From positions 1 through 64,000 of the forward strand of contig NZ_AEWH01000012.1 in the NCBI RefSeq assembly GCF_000190475.1: a stretch of 64,000 nucleotides of DNA, given 5' to 3'. This DNA comes from Ornithinibacillus scapharcae TW25 (GTDB lineage Bacteria; Bacillota; Bacilli; Bacillales; Amphibacillaceae). The notes under the pieces are model-generated. The model worked only from the letters and a program-made list of their open reading frames with translations. It had not been told where the DNA came from and did not search any database. Positions 43,581-54,433 of the stretch are shown piece after piece; the first letter of the stretch is position 1; each line of letters begins with the position of its first letter. Position numbers and translations under genes: made by a program.

Positions 43581-44887
43581 TAATCCTCCATTTCAAATGC
43601 TTTCGTTTTCTTAAATACCATTAACGAAATGGCAATGACAAATAAGGAAATAAATAATGTCACGGCAGAAGCAATGGAATACTGTGGTGACGTTCCTGTT
43701 GTCAGTTTATAAATCCAAGATATAAGAATATCTGTTGAACCTGCTCCGGCTCCAATACTTCCTGGTCCACCTTCATTAAATAGGTAAATCATCGAAAAGT
43801 TATTGAAGTTACCAGTGTACTGTGTAATGAAAATAGGTGCAGCGATGGCAAAGATAGCCGGCATTGTAATATGTCTGAAACGCTGAATTAAACCAGCACC
43901 ATCTATTCTTGCAGCCTCGTATTGCTCTTCTGGAATAGATTGTAGAATCCCAGATACAAGCACATATATAAACGGAAACCCTAGCCACCCTTGAATCATA
44001 ATAATTGCTACTTTAGTCCAGAATGGATCTGTCTTCCATGGAAGACTTCCGATATCTACAAAAGGAATTAATGCATCAATTAGTGGGATTACTTGTGTGT
44101 TAATCGCACCAATACTATCGTTAAACATATTTGAAAAACTCATAATGGTAATAAACGCAGGTACTGCCCATGGTAAAAGGAAGATGATTCCAAATACACG
44201 TTTAAATTTAATAAACTTCTGGTTTAATACTAGAGCTGTAAAAATTCCGATTACAATTTGAAGTGTTGTTGCTGCTACAGTCCAAATTAACGTCCAACCA
44301 AATACCGCTAAGAAGGTATCACGATAAGAACTTAAGAAAAATACATCTGTAAAGTTTGAAAATCCTACCCAGTCAATCAGTTTCGCTGGTGGAATGTGAT
44401 AGAAATCATAATTCGTAAATGCAATAAATATCGTTACTAATACTGGAAATACAATTGCAAAAATCATCGCTACATAAGCAGGGATTGTAAATAAGTATGG
44501 AAAGCCTTGATCTGCCACATTTAGTAGAACGGATTTCATCGAGGTATTTACTTTTTTACCTTCCGCCCATAATTTAGCAACTTTTCTAGCATCATTTAAA
44601 TTAATCGCGTAAAAAAGTATAAATAATAGAAGAATTAATAGTTGTAAGGAACCTTCAATTAAAATAAATAGTGAATGGTCCAGACCAGGAGTGCTTCCTA
44701 GTGTTACTAAGCCTACTAGTGCACCGGCACCAAAGTTGATCATCTCTATAATAAATAGAGCGAAAATTAATAGAAAGATAATACCTTTGAAAATCTGTTT
44801 ATTATATATTTGACCTAAACCTGGAATGATAGAGAGCAATGTTGCCTTCTTTACTCGTTGTTTATCATCTTTTTCTACGTATTCCAC
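43580..44887 (-). CDS. mdxF: Maltodextrin ABC transporter permease MalF/MdxF
   Basis: 435 residues, the length of B. subtilis MdxF. An N-terminal extra region with two or three membrane segments ([19 protein letters not shown], a small TM2-like motif) precedes the six-helix permease with EAA loop [19 protein letters not shown] near 335. It is separated from malE by an intercistronic hairpin at 44913-44937, which may keep the permease below the binding protein. Confidence 0.91.
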   Translation of the reverse strand: MEYVEKDDKQRVKKATLLSIIPGLGQIYNKQIFKGIIFLLIFALFIIEMINFGAGALVGLVTLGSTPGLDHSLFILIEGSLQLLILLLFILFYAINLNDARKVAKLWAEGKKVNTSMKSVLLNVADQGFPYLFTIPAYVAMIFAIVFPVLVTIFIAFTNYDFYHIPPAKLIDWVGFSNFTDVFFLSSYRDTFLAVFGWTLIWTVAATTLQIVIGIFTALVLNQKFIKFKRVFGIIFLLPWAVPAFITIMSFSNMFNDSIGAINTQVIPLIDALIPFVDIGSLPWKTDPFWTKVAIIMIQGWLGFPFIYVLVSGILQSIPEEQYEAARIDGAGLIQRFRHITMPAIFAIAAPIFITQYTGNFNNFSMIYLFNEGGPGSIGAGAGSTDILISWIYKLTTGTSPQYSIASAVTLFISLFVIAISLMVFKKTKAFEMED

Positions 44888-44912
44888 TGTATCTCACTCC
44901 CTTAATAAATAA

Positions 44913-44937
44913 ACTGAGGCAGAGAGCGTATCTCTGC
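44913..44937 (-). promoter_or_regulatory. Intercistronic hairpin between malE and malF
   Basis: GGCAGAG and CTCTGCC form a 7-bp stem. No T-run follows, so it is more likely an mRNA-stabilising or processing element than a terminator. Confidence 0.5.
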
Positions 44938-44957
44938 CAAAGTTTAACGTTACATTA

Positions 44958-46223
44958 TTAGTATTTTTGAGAGATGTTTTCACTAATAACGTTTACTGCA
45001 TCGTTAGCTGCTTCTTCTGCTGTTTTGTTTCCAGAAGCCGCGTCGAACATTAGTGTTGCAGCACCTGTCCAAACTTCTGCCATTTGTGGAATGTTTGGCA
45101 TAGGAATTGCAGTATTGTATTGGTTAATTACTGCTGCTGTTAGCTCATCTCCAGCCTCAGCAACTGTTACTCTTGTTAATTGGTTAGCAGGAACTTCACC
45201 TTTGTCATCATAAAGTTTTTGTTGATTTTCTTGGTTTGTTACATAATCTAACCACTGTTTTGCAGCGTCTTTATCTTTTGCATAGTTACTTGCGATCCAT
45301 GCTTTACCACCAGCGAATGGTTGGTACTCTTCACCATTTGGTAATGTAGGAATCATAGATACGCCATAGTTTACACCAGCATCTTTGTAATTAGAAGCAG
45401 ACCATGGTCCACCAATGATAGCTGCTGCTTTACCAGTTGTGAATTGCTCATCGATAAAGTTACCAGCAGTTGTTGAATCTAACATACCTTGTGGCCATTT
45501 GTTAAACCACTCTGTAGCATATTCGATACCTTCAATTGCACCTTCAGTATTTAAACCAATGTCAGATGGATCAGTACCGTCTGAACCGAATACATATCCG
45601 CCGTAAGCAGAAAGTAATCCGTATGTGCTATAGAAATCTAACCAGTTAGCTAAGAAAGCTGTGCTTCTTCCTTCTTCAGATTCGAAAGCGAAACGATCAT
45701 CTTCAGCTAATGCTTCTAATTCTTCGAAAGTTTCAGGAGCTTGGTCAATTAAATCTTTGTTATAGTAAAGAATTAGTGATTCAATTACGAATGGAGCACC
45801 GTAAGTTTTACCGTCAATTGTTACTTGTTGTTTATCTAAATCATCATAACGACCATCTTCAGGGAAAGTATATTCCGCTAAGTGACCTTGTTGACCTAGG
45901 TTACCAACTCTATCGTAAGGAGCAATCATAACGTCAGGAGCTATACCAGCAGGTCCATCTAATGGAAGTGCTTCCAAAGTTTCGAATAAATCTCTTTCCG
46001 TTACAGTTACTTTAATACCAGTTTCTTCTTCAAATCCAGGGACAAGTTCTTTTACATAATCGATATATCCAGCTTCAACACCAATTTCAAGTGTTCCAGC
46101 GGTTTCTTTTCCACCGTCAGCAGATTTGCTGTCTTTTTCCTTATCATCGCCACCACAAGCAGCTAATACTAGTAAACTAGCTAAAATTGCAGCAAAAGCA
46201 AGCTTTTTCCAATTAAGTTTCAT
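44958..46223 (-). CDS. mdxE: Maltodextrin-binding lipoprotein MalE/MdxE
   Basis: 421 residues. A lipobox LLVLAACGGD (Cys about 23) ends the signal peptide. The mature part, with GTLEIGVEAGYIDYVKELVP at its start and FIDEQFTTGKAAAIIGGPW in the middle, matches MdxE. It binds maltodextrins outside the cell. It heads the operon and is transcribed away from the neopullulanase gene; LacI-type operators lie in the shared gap. Confidence 0.92.
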   Translation of the reverse strand: MKLNWKKLAFAAILASLLVLAACGGDDKEKDSKSADGGKETAGTLEIGVEAGYIDYVKELVPGFEEETGIKVTVTERDLFETLEALPLDGPAGIAPDVMIAPYDRVGNLGQQGHLAEYTFPEDGRYDDLDKQQVTIDGKTYGAPFVIESLILYYNKDLIDQAPETFEELEALAEDDRFAFESEEGRSTAFLANWLDFYSTYGLLSAYGGYVFGSDGTDPSDIGLNTEGAIEGIEYATEWFNKWPQGMLDSTTAGNFIDEQFTTGKAAAIIGGPWSASNYKDAGVNYGVSMIPTLPNGEEYQPFAGGKAWIASNYAKDKDAAKQWLDYVTNQENQQKLYDDKGEVPANQLTRVTVAEAGDELTAAVINQYNTAIPMPNIPQMAEVWTGAATLMFDAASGNKTAEEAANDAVNVISENISQKY

Positions 46224-46373
46224 AATTTGTCTTCCTCTCTTTCTGTTTTAGCTTTGTAAGCTAAAAGGTTAATGTAAAGTGAATCTAGCAATCTCATAAT
46301 CTAGTAAGGTACTCCATGACTAAATGTCACTAACCATATATTGCCCCCTTTATACAGTTCACATTTTCAGTAA

Positions 46374-46389
46374 TGAAAACGTTTGCGCA
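46374..46389. promoter_or_regulatory. LacI-type operator O1 upstream of mdxE
   Basis: TGAAAACGTTTGCGCA is a CG-centred palindrome of the LacI/CcpA class. It covers the expected -35 region of the mdxE promoter, where repressor binding would block transcription. Confidence 0.6.
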
Positions 46390-46426
46390 ACCTTACAATG
46401 AAATTGTAACCCTTTTTTAATATTTG

Positions 46427-46440
46427 TGCAATCGTTTTCA
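46427..46440. promoter_or_regulatory. LacI/cre-type operator O2 upstream of mdxE
   Basis: TGCAATCGTTTTCA matches the cre consensus TGWAANCGNTNWCA with one change. It lies about 53 bp from O1, a whole number of helical turns, so looping is possible. Confidence 0.55.
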
Positions 46441-46536
46441 CTCATTTTTTAAAAAACATTTTTTGGTAAATTATATTATCTAGTTTGGTAGTTGACTTTA
46501 GAATCTTGTTCCAGTAGATTAAAAGTATAAATTTAA

Positions 46537-48384
<1,848 letters not shown>

Positions 48385-48415
48385 TAGTGTTAACGAATGT
48401 ACTTAATCAAATAAT

Positions 48416-48447
48416 AACCGAACTAATTCGAATTAGTTCGGTTTTTT
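48416..48447. terminator. Bidirectional terminator between neopullulanase and alpha-amylase
   Basis: A 13-bp perfect palindrome AACCGAACTAATT/AATTAGTTCGGTT with a run of T (48442-48447). Confidence 0.88.
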
Positions 48448-48450
48448 CAT

Positions 48451-49971
48451 TTACCGCTTCTTCCTGAGTAGAATAAAGATCACTCCAGCAACTAGTATGA
48501 CAGTGGCTCCAGCTATCATCCAAGGTAGTGCAATCGTTTGCTCATTTCCCGATTTTATCTGATAAATTTCGGATTTTTCACTAGGGATAGTGAAGGTATA
48601 TCCATCTGATTGACCGGTTACACTTTCTTCACCAAGCAGCGCCTGCAACTCATGACCTTCCTCTAGCACCTCATGAGACAATGTAATCGTTTGTTCTTCT
48701 GTTGTGTTGTTGATTGCAACAAGTAGTTGTTCTCCCTCCGATGAACGTTTAAAAACTGTCATTCCATTTTGATCATAGACCAACTCAACATCTCCACTTG
48801 TAAGTGCCGAGTGCTTGTTCCGAATATCAGCTAATTTGGAGATATAAGTCGTTAATTCATGGTCCTCAAACTCCATCATTCTACGGTTATCCGGATCATT
48901 ACCACCATCCATTGCAATTTCTGTACCATAGTAGATAATTGGAATTCCTGGTGCGGTATACATATACGTAAGTGCTTGTCTTAATCTACTTACAGGTTCT
49001 TGATCCTTTTCAATTACTAGTCTAGTAAAACGTTTATTATCATGATTATCAATAAAATTTCCTAAAATATAAGGATTTTCATAAAGACTTACATTACGCT
49101 TCCAGATACCATCCATAAATTTTCCAATTTGTTGGTCTGGCTTACTAAATATCCTCGTAGCTTCATTGAAGAATGGATAATCGACAAAAGAATCAATGCC
49201 TGTCTTCGCATAATCCGCTACATACGTTGGATCACTATGCCAAACTTCTCCGATTAAAAAGAAATCCTCCTTCACTGATTTTACCTCTTGAGAAAACTCC
49301 TCCCAAAAATCCTTTGGAACATGTTTAACCGTGTCTAATCGGTAGCCATCAATATCTGTTTCCTCAATCCACCATTTCGCCATATCAAGTAAGTATTTTC
49401 GGGTCTCCGGATTTTCTTGTGCTAAGTCGGGTAAACCAGCTAATCGTCCATCTTCCACATTTTTTTGATTGTCCCAACTAATAATCGACTGTTCTTCATG
49501 GAACCAATCCTGCTTCTCTGAGTCATTCAACCATGGATGTTGATAACCAGTGTGATTGACTACTAAGTCCAGAATGATTTTGATATCTTTTTCATGTGCT
49601 TTTTCTACTAATGTTTTAAATTCTTCTAGGGTTCCAAAATGCTCTTCTACCTCATAGAAATCTTCGGTCCAATATCCGTGATAGCCTTTCGGTTCATTTT
49701 TCACGATTGGAGTCAGCCAGATTGCGGTAAAACCCATTTCTTTTATATAGTCTAGCTTGTCAATAATACCCTGAAAGTCCCCTCCATGATAGGCAGCTGG
49801 ATCATTTATATCGACTTCAAAATCATTGGAAGCATCGCCGTTATTGAAGCGATCAATCATAATAAAATAAATAATCTCATCTTCCCACGTATTCTTCTCC
49901 TCTGCCTGTATCGCTACAGGTACACTAAAGACTAGGTACAATACTATGAAAGCGGTTAATTTTTTCTTCAT
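48451..49971 (-). CDS. Secreted, membrane-anchored alpha-amylase, GH13
   Basis: 506 residues. A signal peptide ends near 23 (SVPVAIQAEE). The barrel shows DGYRLDTVKHV (nucleophile near 205), GEVWHSD (near 240) and NFIDNHDNKRF (near 310), then a C-terminal beta domain. A hydrophobic helix (about 480-502, LPWMIAGATVILVAGVIFIL) followed by LRKKR anchors the enzyme in the membrane on the outer side. It would cut starch or glycogen close to the MdxEFG importer. No LPXTG motif and no starch-binding domain are visible. Confidence 0.9.
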   Translation of the reverse strand: MKKKLTAFIVLYLVFSVPVAIQAEEKNTWEDEIIYFIMIDRFNNGDASNDFEVDINDPAAYHGGDFQGIIDKLDYIKEMGFTAIWLTPIVKNEPKGYHGYWTEDFYEVEEHFGTLEEFKTLVEKAHEKDIKIILDLVVNHTGYQHPWLNDSEKQDWFHEEQSIISWDNQKNVEDGRLAGLPDLAQENPETRKYLLDMAKWWIEETDIDGYRLDTVKHVPKDFWEEFSQEVKSVKEDFFLIGEVWHSDPTYVADYAKTGIDSFVDYPFFNEATRIFSKPDQQIGKFMDGIWKRNVSLYENPYILGNFIDNHDNKRFTRLVIEKDQEPVSRLRQALTYMYTAPGIPIIYYGTEIAMDGGNDPDNRRMMEFEDHELTTYISKLADIRNKHSALTSGDVELVYDQNGMTVFKRSSEGEQLLVAINNTTEEQTITLSHEVLEEGHELQALLGEESVTGQSDGYTFTIPSEKSEIYQIKSGNEQTIALPWMIAGATVILVAGVIFILLRKKR

Positions 49972-50044
49972 CGTAAACCCCCCTGTTGTTTTCTAAATCA
50001 TTCTAACTGATTCTAGTTTTTTTTCATAGAATTTTATCATCGTA

Positions 50045-50088
50045 GAAAAAAGAATTGGAAAGCTAGTATAGCTCACCAATTCTTTTTG
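50045..50088. terminator. Terminator between the thioesterase and alpha-amylase genes
   Basis: AGAATTGG/CCAATTCT with an inner AGCTA/TAGCT stem, flanked by an A-run and a T-run. It closes the thioesterase gene. Confidence 0.75.
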
Positions 50089-50847
50089 TTACGCATTTTC
50101 TTCTAAACTAACTTGAGATCGAAACACACTTTTTCCGTCCTCTTCACGAATACCTTCCACAAGAACAAAATTATCTTCTAACTTAGATACATCTTTCTTT
50201 ATTAATAACGTATCGCCAGGCATGACCTCATTTAGATAATTTACTTCTATTGAACTAGTATGATAACGTTGATGTTCCTCTAAGGCAAAACAATCCATTA
50301 TGTAATCAATATACTTTGAGTTATTGAGATGTCCATTAAAATCGATATCACTATAACCAATCGTTTTATGATACACTGTTTCAAGTTCGTCGGTTGCCTT
50401 TAATTTTGCTAATGCCACATCTATAGCACGTTCCTCAATTAATTCAGGATACTCTAGGTTGATCGATTCACTACGTTTCAGGCGACGTTTGTTTAAATCC
50501 ATGATTACCCATACGGAAACCGCTTTGGCAATAACTTCCCCATTCTTGTCACGTACTATATAGTCTCTCTCAAACTCTAGCTTTCCTGGCTTTAATGGCC
50601 ATGTTTCAATGGTTATTTCCTCATCCAGCATAGGCGTACGAATGATATCGACCCGTATCCGCATTAAAACAAAGGCTACACCGTATTTTTCGAACAATTG
50701 CGTAATACCTACTCCCAAATTTTCTGCTGCCAGATTGGCGGCATCTTGAAAATATCTAAACAGTGCACTCAATTTTAACTTTCTCTGAAAATCAACATCA
50801 CCAAGATCAATATGATAGTTTTTCGTGTATCGTGTTGTTGGTTGCAT
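50089..50847 (-). CDS. Acyl-ACP thioesterase (FatA/FatB-like)
   Basis: 252 residues with two hotdog domains. The N-half has DVDFQRKLKLSALFRYFQDAANLAAE and the C-half IGYSDIDFNGHLNNSKYIDY, the usual D-N-H type active region. The enzyme releases fatty acids from acyl carrier protein in the cytosol. AAGGAGAGAG precedes the ATG. It is monocistronic and has no link with the amylase gene. Confidence 0.86.
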   Translation of the reverse strand: MQPTTRYTKNYHIDLGDVDFQRKLKLSALFRYFQDAANLAAENLGVGITQLFEKYGVAFVLMRIRVDIIRTPMLDEEITIETWPLKPGKLEFERDYIVRDKNGEVIAKAVSVWVIMDLNKRRLKRSESINLEYPELIEERAIDVALAKLKATDELETVYHKTIGYSDIDFNGHLNNSKYIDYIMDCFALEEHQRYHTSSIEVNYLNEVMPGDTLLIKKDVSKLEDNFVLVEGIREEDGKSVFRSQVSLEENA

Positions 50848-50948
50848 TTTTCTCTCTCCTTGCTTTTTTCCATATTATTACTTTAACATAATTATTACTG
50901 AGTGAGCTATTAAAGGAGCGGATGTTTAGGGATACTAATCCTCATCAT

Positions 50949-51104
50949 ATTTTCTGCCTGTTTTGATCCTCCGTTGTCTTTGATAACTGCTATCAACTCC
51001 ATTTTCTGCCTGTTTTGAATCTCTTTTGCCTTTGATTACTGCTATCACCTGCATTTCCTGCCTACATTGGAGCTCGTTTGAAGTTGATAGCCACTTCCAC
51101 TCAC
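50949..51104. repeat. Three tandem 52-bp repeats
   Basis: Units at 50949-51000, 51001-51052 and 51053-51104. Each opens with ATTTTCTGCCTGTTTTG or a variant and contains a TTTGATnACTGCTATCA-like part (weaker in the third). They lie between the thioesterase and the peptide transporter gene. No coding potential seen. Confidence 0.78.
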
Positions 51105-51111
51105 TCATACT

Positions 51112-51143
51112 AAAAAAGCTGACCCCAATAAGGAGTCAACTTT
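51112..51143 (-). terminator. Terminator of the peptide transporter gene
   Basis: On the minus strand AGTTGACTCC, a loop and GGGGTCAGCT, with one G-U pair, followed by TTTTTAG. Confidence 0.7.
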
Positions 51144-51151
51144 CCATCAAC

Positions 51152-52645
51152 TTAATTTAAGCCCTTCATGAATTCTTTCAACTTAGGTGATACCAAATAC
51201 AGAATGATACCAAGTACAATAGCAATACCACCGATTACACCGAAGTACATTACTTCTGTTTCGGTTGAGTAGAATTTAACAACCTGTGCGTTGATAGCTT
51301 GTGCTGATGAGTTAGAAAGGTTCCATAAGCTCATCATTTGTGCAGCAAATGCTGCTGGTGCTAGTTTTGTTGATGCAGATAAACCGACTGGTGATAGTAG
51401 TAATTCACCTAATACAACAAGGAAGAAACTTAGAACTAACCACATTGGGCTAACTAATGATTCTGTTCCATTGAAGTATGCTGGAATCATCATCACGATA
51501 AATGATAGTCCTGCAAATACTAGTCCAAATGAGAATTTCTGAGAAACAGAAGGTTGTCTATCACCAAGCTTAACCCACATACCAGCGAATAACGGTGCTA
51601 GCATAATGATAAATAACGGGTTAAGGGACTGGAACCATGATGCTTTTAATTCAATTCCTAGGAAGTTTAAGTCTGTACGCTCATTCGCATATGTTGCAAG
51701 GATAGTAGAACCTTGTTCTTGAATTGCCCAGAACATCATTGCCGCTACGAATAACGGAATATAAGCTAGTAAACGCGACTTTTCCTCGGATGTTGTCTTT
51801 GGACTGCGGTACATAAAGATAAAGTATGCGGTTGGGATAATTACCCCTAGAATACTAATTGCAAAAATTACACGTTCAACTGTTAACCAGCCACCTGAAA
51901 CACCTAACCAACCAATAAGTCCAAGTGCAACTACTGCAAGAAGAACAATTCTTGTGATACGTCCTTTTTCTTCTTTTTGTAATGGATTCGGTACATAAGA
52001 ACCAGCTAGTCCAAGATATTTTTTACGAGTGATAACAAATACGATTAAACCAATTAACATACCAACTGCTGCAACACCAAAACCTAGGTGGAAGTTAACT
52101 TCTTCACCAAGTGTTCCAACGATATATGGAGAAATAAACGCCCCCATGTTGATACCCATATAATAAATACTAAAACCGGAGTCACGACGTGGGTCTGTTT
52201 TACTGTAGAGATCCCCTACCATACCACCAACGTTTGGCTTTAATAAGCCTGTACCAATGATGATGAAGAACATGGAAATAAATAATCCAGGTGCTCCTGC
52301 TGGTAAAGCTAAGATGATATGACCAATCATGATGAGCACTCCACCATGGAATACAGTCCGTGCTGTACCTAAGATTCGGTCAGCAATCCATCCACCGATG
52401 ATTCCAGACATATATACAAGCGATCCATAAATCGCCATTATAGAGTTCGCTGTTGTTTGGTCAATACCTAGACCACCATCGGAAACCTCGTAGTACATAT
52501 AGAATAAAAGGATCGCTCGCATACCATAATATGAGAAACGTTCCCAGAACTCAGTGAAAAATAGTGTTGATAAACCCTTCGGATGACCAAAGAAACCTTT
52601 TTGAGGTATCGTTTTTAGGATGGCATCCTTATCATGTGATTTCAT
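51152..52645 (-). CDS. dtpT: Proton-dependent di/tripeptide transporter, POT family
   Basis: 497 residues with about 14 membrane segments. The PTR2 signature FTEFWERFSYYGMRAILLFY lies at residues 29-48, containing the ExxERFxYY proton-coupling motif, and GTGLLKPNVGG near 125 is the second one. It imports di- and tripeptides with protons, which could include peptides set free from the wall. AGGAGG lies 11 nt before the ATG. Monocistronic. Confidence 0.93.
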   Translation of the reverse strand: MKSHDKDAILKTIPQKGFFGHPKGLSTLFFTEFWERFSYYGMRAILLFYMYYEVSDGGLGIDQTTANSIMAIYGSLVYMSGIIGGWIADRILGTARTVFHGGVLIMIGHIILALPAGAPGLFISMFFIIIGTGLLKPNVGGMVGDLYSKTDPRRDSGFSIYYMGINMGAFISPYIVGTLGEEVNFHLGFGVAAVGMLIGLIVFVITRKKYLGLAGSYVPNPLQKEEKGRITRIVLLAVVALGLIGWLGVSGGWLTVERVIFAISILGVIIPTAYFIFMYRSPKTTSEEKSRLLAYIPLFVAAMMFWAIQEQGSTILATYANERTDLNFLGIELKASWFQSLNPLFIIMLAPLFAGMWVKLGDRQPSVSQKFSFGLVFAGLSFIVMMIPAYFNGTESLVSPMWLVLSFFLVVLGELLLSPVGLSASTKLAPAAFAAQMMSLWNLSNSSAQAINAQVVKFYSTETEVMYFGVIGGIAIVLGIILYLVSPKLKEFMKGLN

Positions 52646-52946
52646 GTAGTGTAAAGCCTCCTGATTTTTTAAATTTAGTAAATTAACTGAAAACTCTCAA
52701 GGAGCTAACTTAGACATTTTAGGACAAATAAAACTCCTCGTAAAGGGGTTATCCAAAAGTAGAATTCTTCTAAAAAGTGTAAGAATGGCGAATCATTTTT
52801 ATGTAAGCGATATATGTACTAGTATTTCCACATTTTATATTTTCATTAGCTGTAAGAACTTGGGTTTTTTCCTAAATTTTTTGTTTAATGCGGTAATCGT
52901 GAAAATATGAGATACTCTATAAAAACAATTAATGGAAGGTGTCTTC

Positions 52947-53951
52947 TTGGTGGAATTGCAGGACTTAGCGATGGAATTAGCAACAAAAGGGTATTATAAA
53001 TCAAAAGAAATTGTAAAAGGATTACAAAACAGTAAGCAGTTATTAAAAGACTTGTTATTGGTTATGGACGAATGTGTTCGTTCTGACGAATTACCTGATG
53101 ATATATATATTTTATATAGACAACTTAATGGTGTGACGAGCTTTCATAAGGATTATAGATACATCATCATACGTGACATAGCACGTATTTTAACAGAATC
53201 CTTAAATCCTAGCGATGATTTAGCTGTTATTTACATAGATGACGATGAACTTGCACAAGTAGTTACACTATATACGGAAGCAGTAACAGGAAATCTTGAA
53301 GCTCAAATCGAACTCGCACACTTTTATAAAACAATCGAACATGATGACTGGGCATTTGAATGGTTCCTTGTTGCGGCTCAGGCAGGTAATTCTGATGCAT
53401 TGTACTGGTTAGGCAATTATTATTTTGTCGGTACCGTAGTGGATCAAGACCTAGAAAAAACCTACAACTGTTATAAACAAGCTGCCGAAAAAGGACATGC
53501 TGATGCGATGAACAATTATGCTGATATGTACTTACGAGGGGAATATGTCCCGAAAGATGAAGAAAAAGCATTGGAATTGTTTATGAAAGCAGCTGAACTT
53601 GGGGTGCCTGAGGCAATGTATACCCTTGGTTATATGTATCAGAATGGGGTTGGTACAGAAAAAGACTTAGAAGTTTCTCGAGAATGGTTCGTCAAGTCAG
53701 CTAAGAGTGGCGATGTATTTGCTGCCAATCGACTAGGTCATGAAGCAGTAGAAGATGGAAACGGAGAAGAAGCTCTTTCCTGGTACAGAATGGCCGCAGA
53801 GCGTGGAGATTCCTACGGTGAATTTAATCTCGGATTATGTTATGAAAATGGGATAGGTACACCAGTAAATATAAAAAAAGCAAAGTCTTGGTATCAAAAA
53901 GCAGCTTTAAAAGGGGATAAAGAGGCGAAGGAAAGGTTGAAGGGGTTATAG
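52947..53951 (+). CDS. Sel1-repeat (TPR-like) protein
   Basis: 334 residues. After an N-terminal 110-residue part of unknown fold there are about six Sel1-like repeats of 36 residues (for example GNSDALYWLGNYYFVG, GHADAMNNYADMYLRG, GVPEAMYTLGYMYQNG). Such solenoids mediate protein contacts. I prefer the TTG at 52947 or GTG at 52950 because GGAAGGTG stands 5-8 nt before them; the ATG at 52932 has none. Partner unknown. It is transcribed away from the peptide transporter. Confidence 0.82.
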   Translation: MVELQDLAMELATKGYYKSKEIVKGLQNSKQLLKDLLLVMDECVRSDELPDDIYILYRQLNGVTSFHKDYRYIIIRDIARILTESLNPSDDLAVIYIDDDELAQVVTLYTEAVTGNLEAQIELAHFYKTIEHDDWAFEWFLVAAQAGNSDALYWLGNYYFVGTVVDQDLEKTYNCYKQAAEKGHADAMNNYADMYLRGEYVPKDEEKALELFMKAAELGVPEAMYTLGYMYQNGVGTEKDLEVSREWFVKSAKSGDVFAANRLGHEAVEDGNGEEALSWYRMAAERGDSYGEFNLGLCYENGIGTPVNIKKAKSWYQKAALKGDKEAKERLKGL

Positions 53952-53983
53952 CTTTCACAATAATATAACTTAACTGTGAAGAA

Positions 53984-54014
53984 GGGATAGTAATGAAAAT
54001 TCAATTACTATCCC
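53984..54014. terminator. Shared terminator between convergent genes
   Basis: GGGATAGTAAT and ATTACTATCCC form an 11-bp stem between the Sel1 gene and a small minus-strand gene whose stop begins at its right edge. Confidence 0.75.
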
Positions 54015-54226
54015 TACATTAGACAATAACATTTACCTATATCTTCTTTCCTTAATGGAACCACAATTGGATCTAGCATAAATGGATCCTTTATTAGTTC
54101 GAACTCCCTACTAATCGTGCGTTCTACACTATCGTAACTGAATATTTTGTAGAGACTTACTACTGGGGTTATGGTTAAATATGTTGCTTCCGAATCTGTC
54201 ACTTTTGTTGTTGTAATGGACGACAT
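54014..54226 (-). CDS. Small hypothetical protein
   Basis: 70 residues from an ATG with GAAGGAG about 11 nt upstream (an earlier ATG at 54262 gives 82 residues). The sequence opens MSSITTTKVTDSEATYLTIT and ends LDPIVVPLRKEDIGKCYCLM; it is mixed hydrophilic with one beta-rich stretch and no membrane segment. The frame ends exactly at a shared terminator, which supports a real gene. No family is recognised; a small sporulation-type protein is possible. Confidence 0.5.
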   Translation of the reverse strand: MSSITTTKVTDSEATYLTITPVVSLYKIFSYDSVERTISREFELIKDPFMLDPIVVPLRKEDIGKCYCLM

Positions 54227-54433
54227 GAGAGAATTATCTCCTTCAGAACCTCCCAACCTCATGCAACCTTATACTCATTCCCTACATCATCTTCTATTTT
54301 TTATAAAGTTTATACTACAAATAAGGAATTGGCATGAGAAATCCTCTGAATAAAGATCTGCATTTCTGCAATTACTAAGGAAGACGACATTTTGTAGTCA
54401 TGAACATCAAGTTTTTTCAGGAGGGATTTTAGG

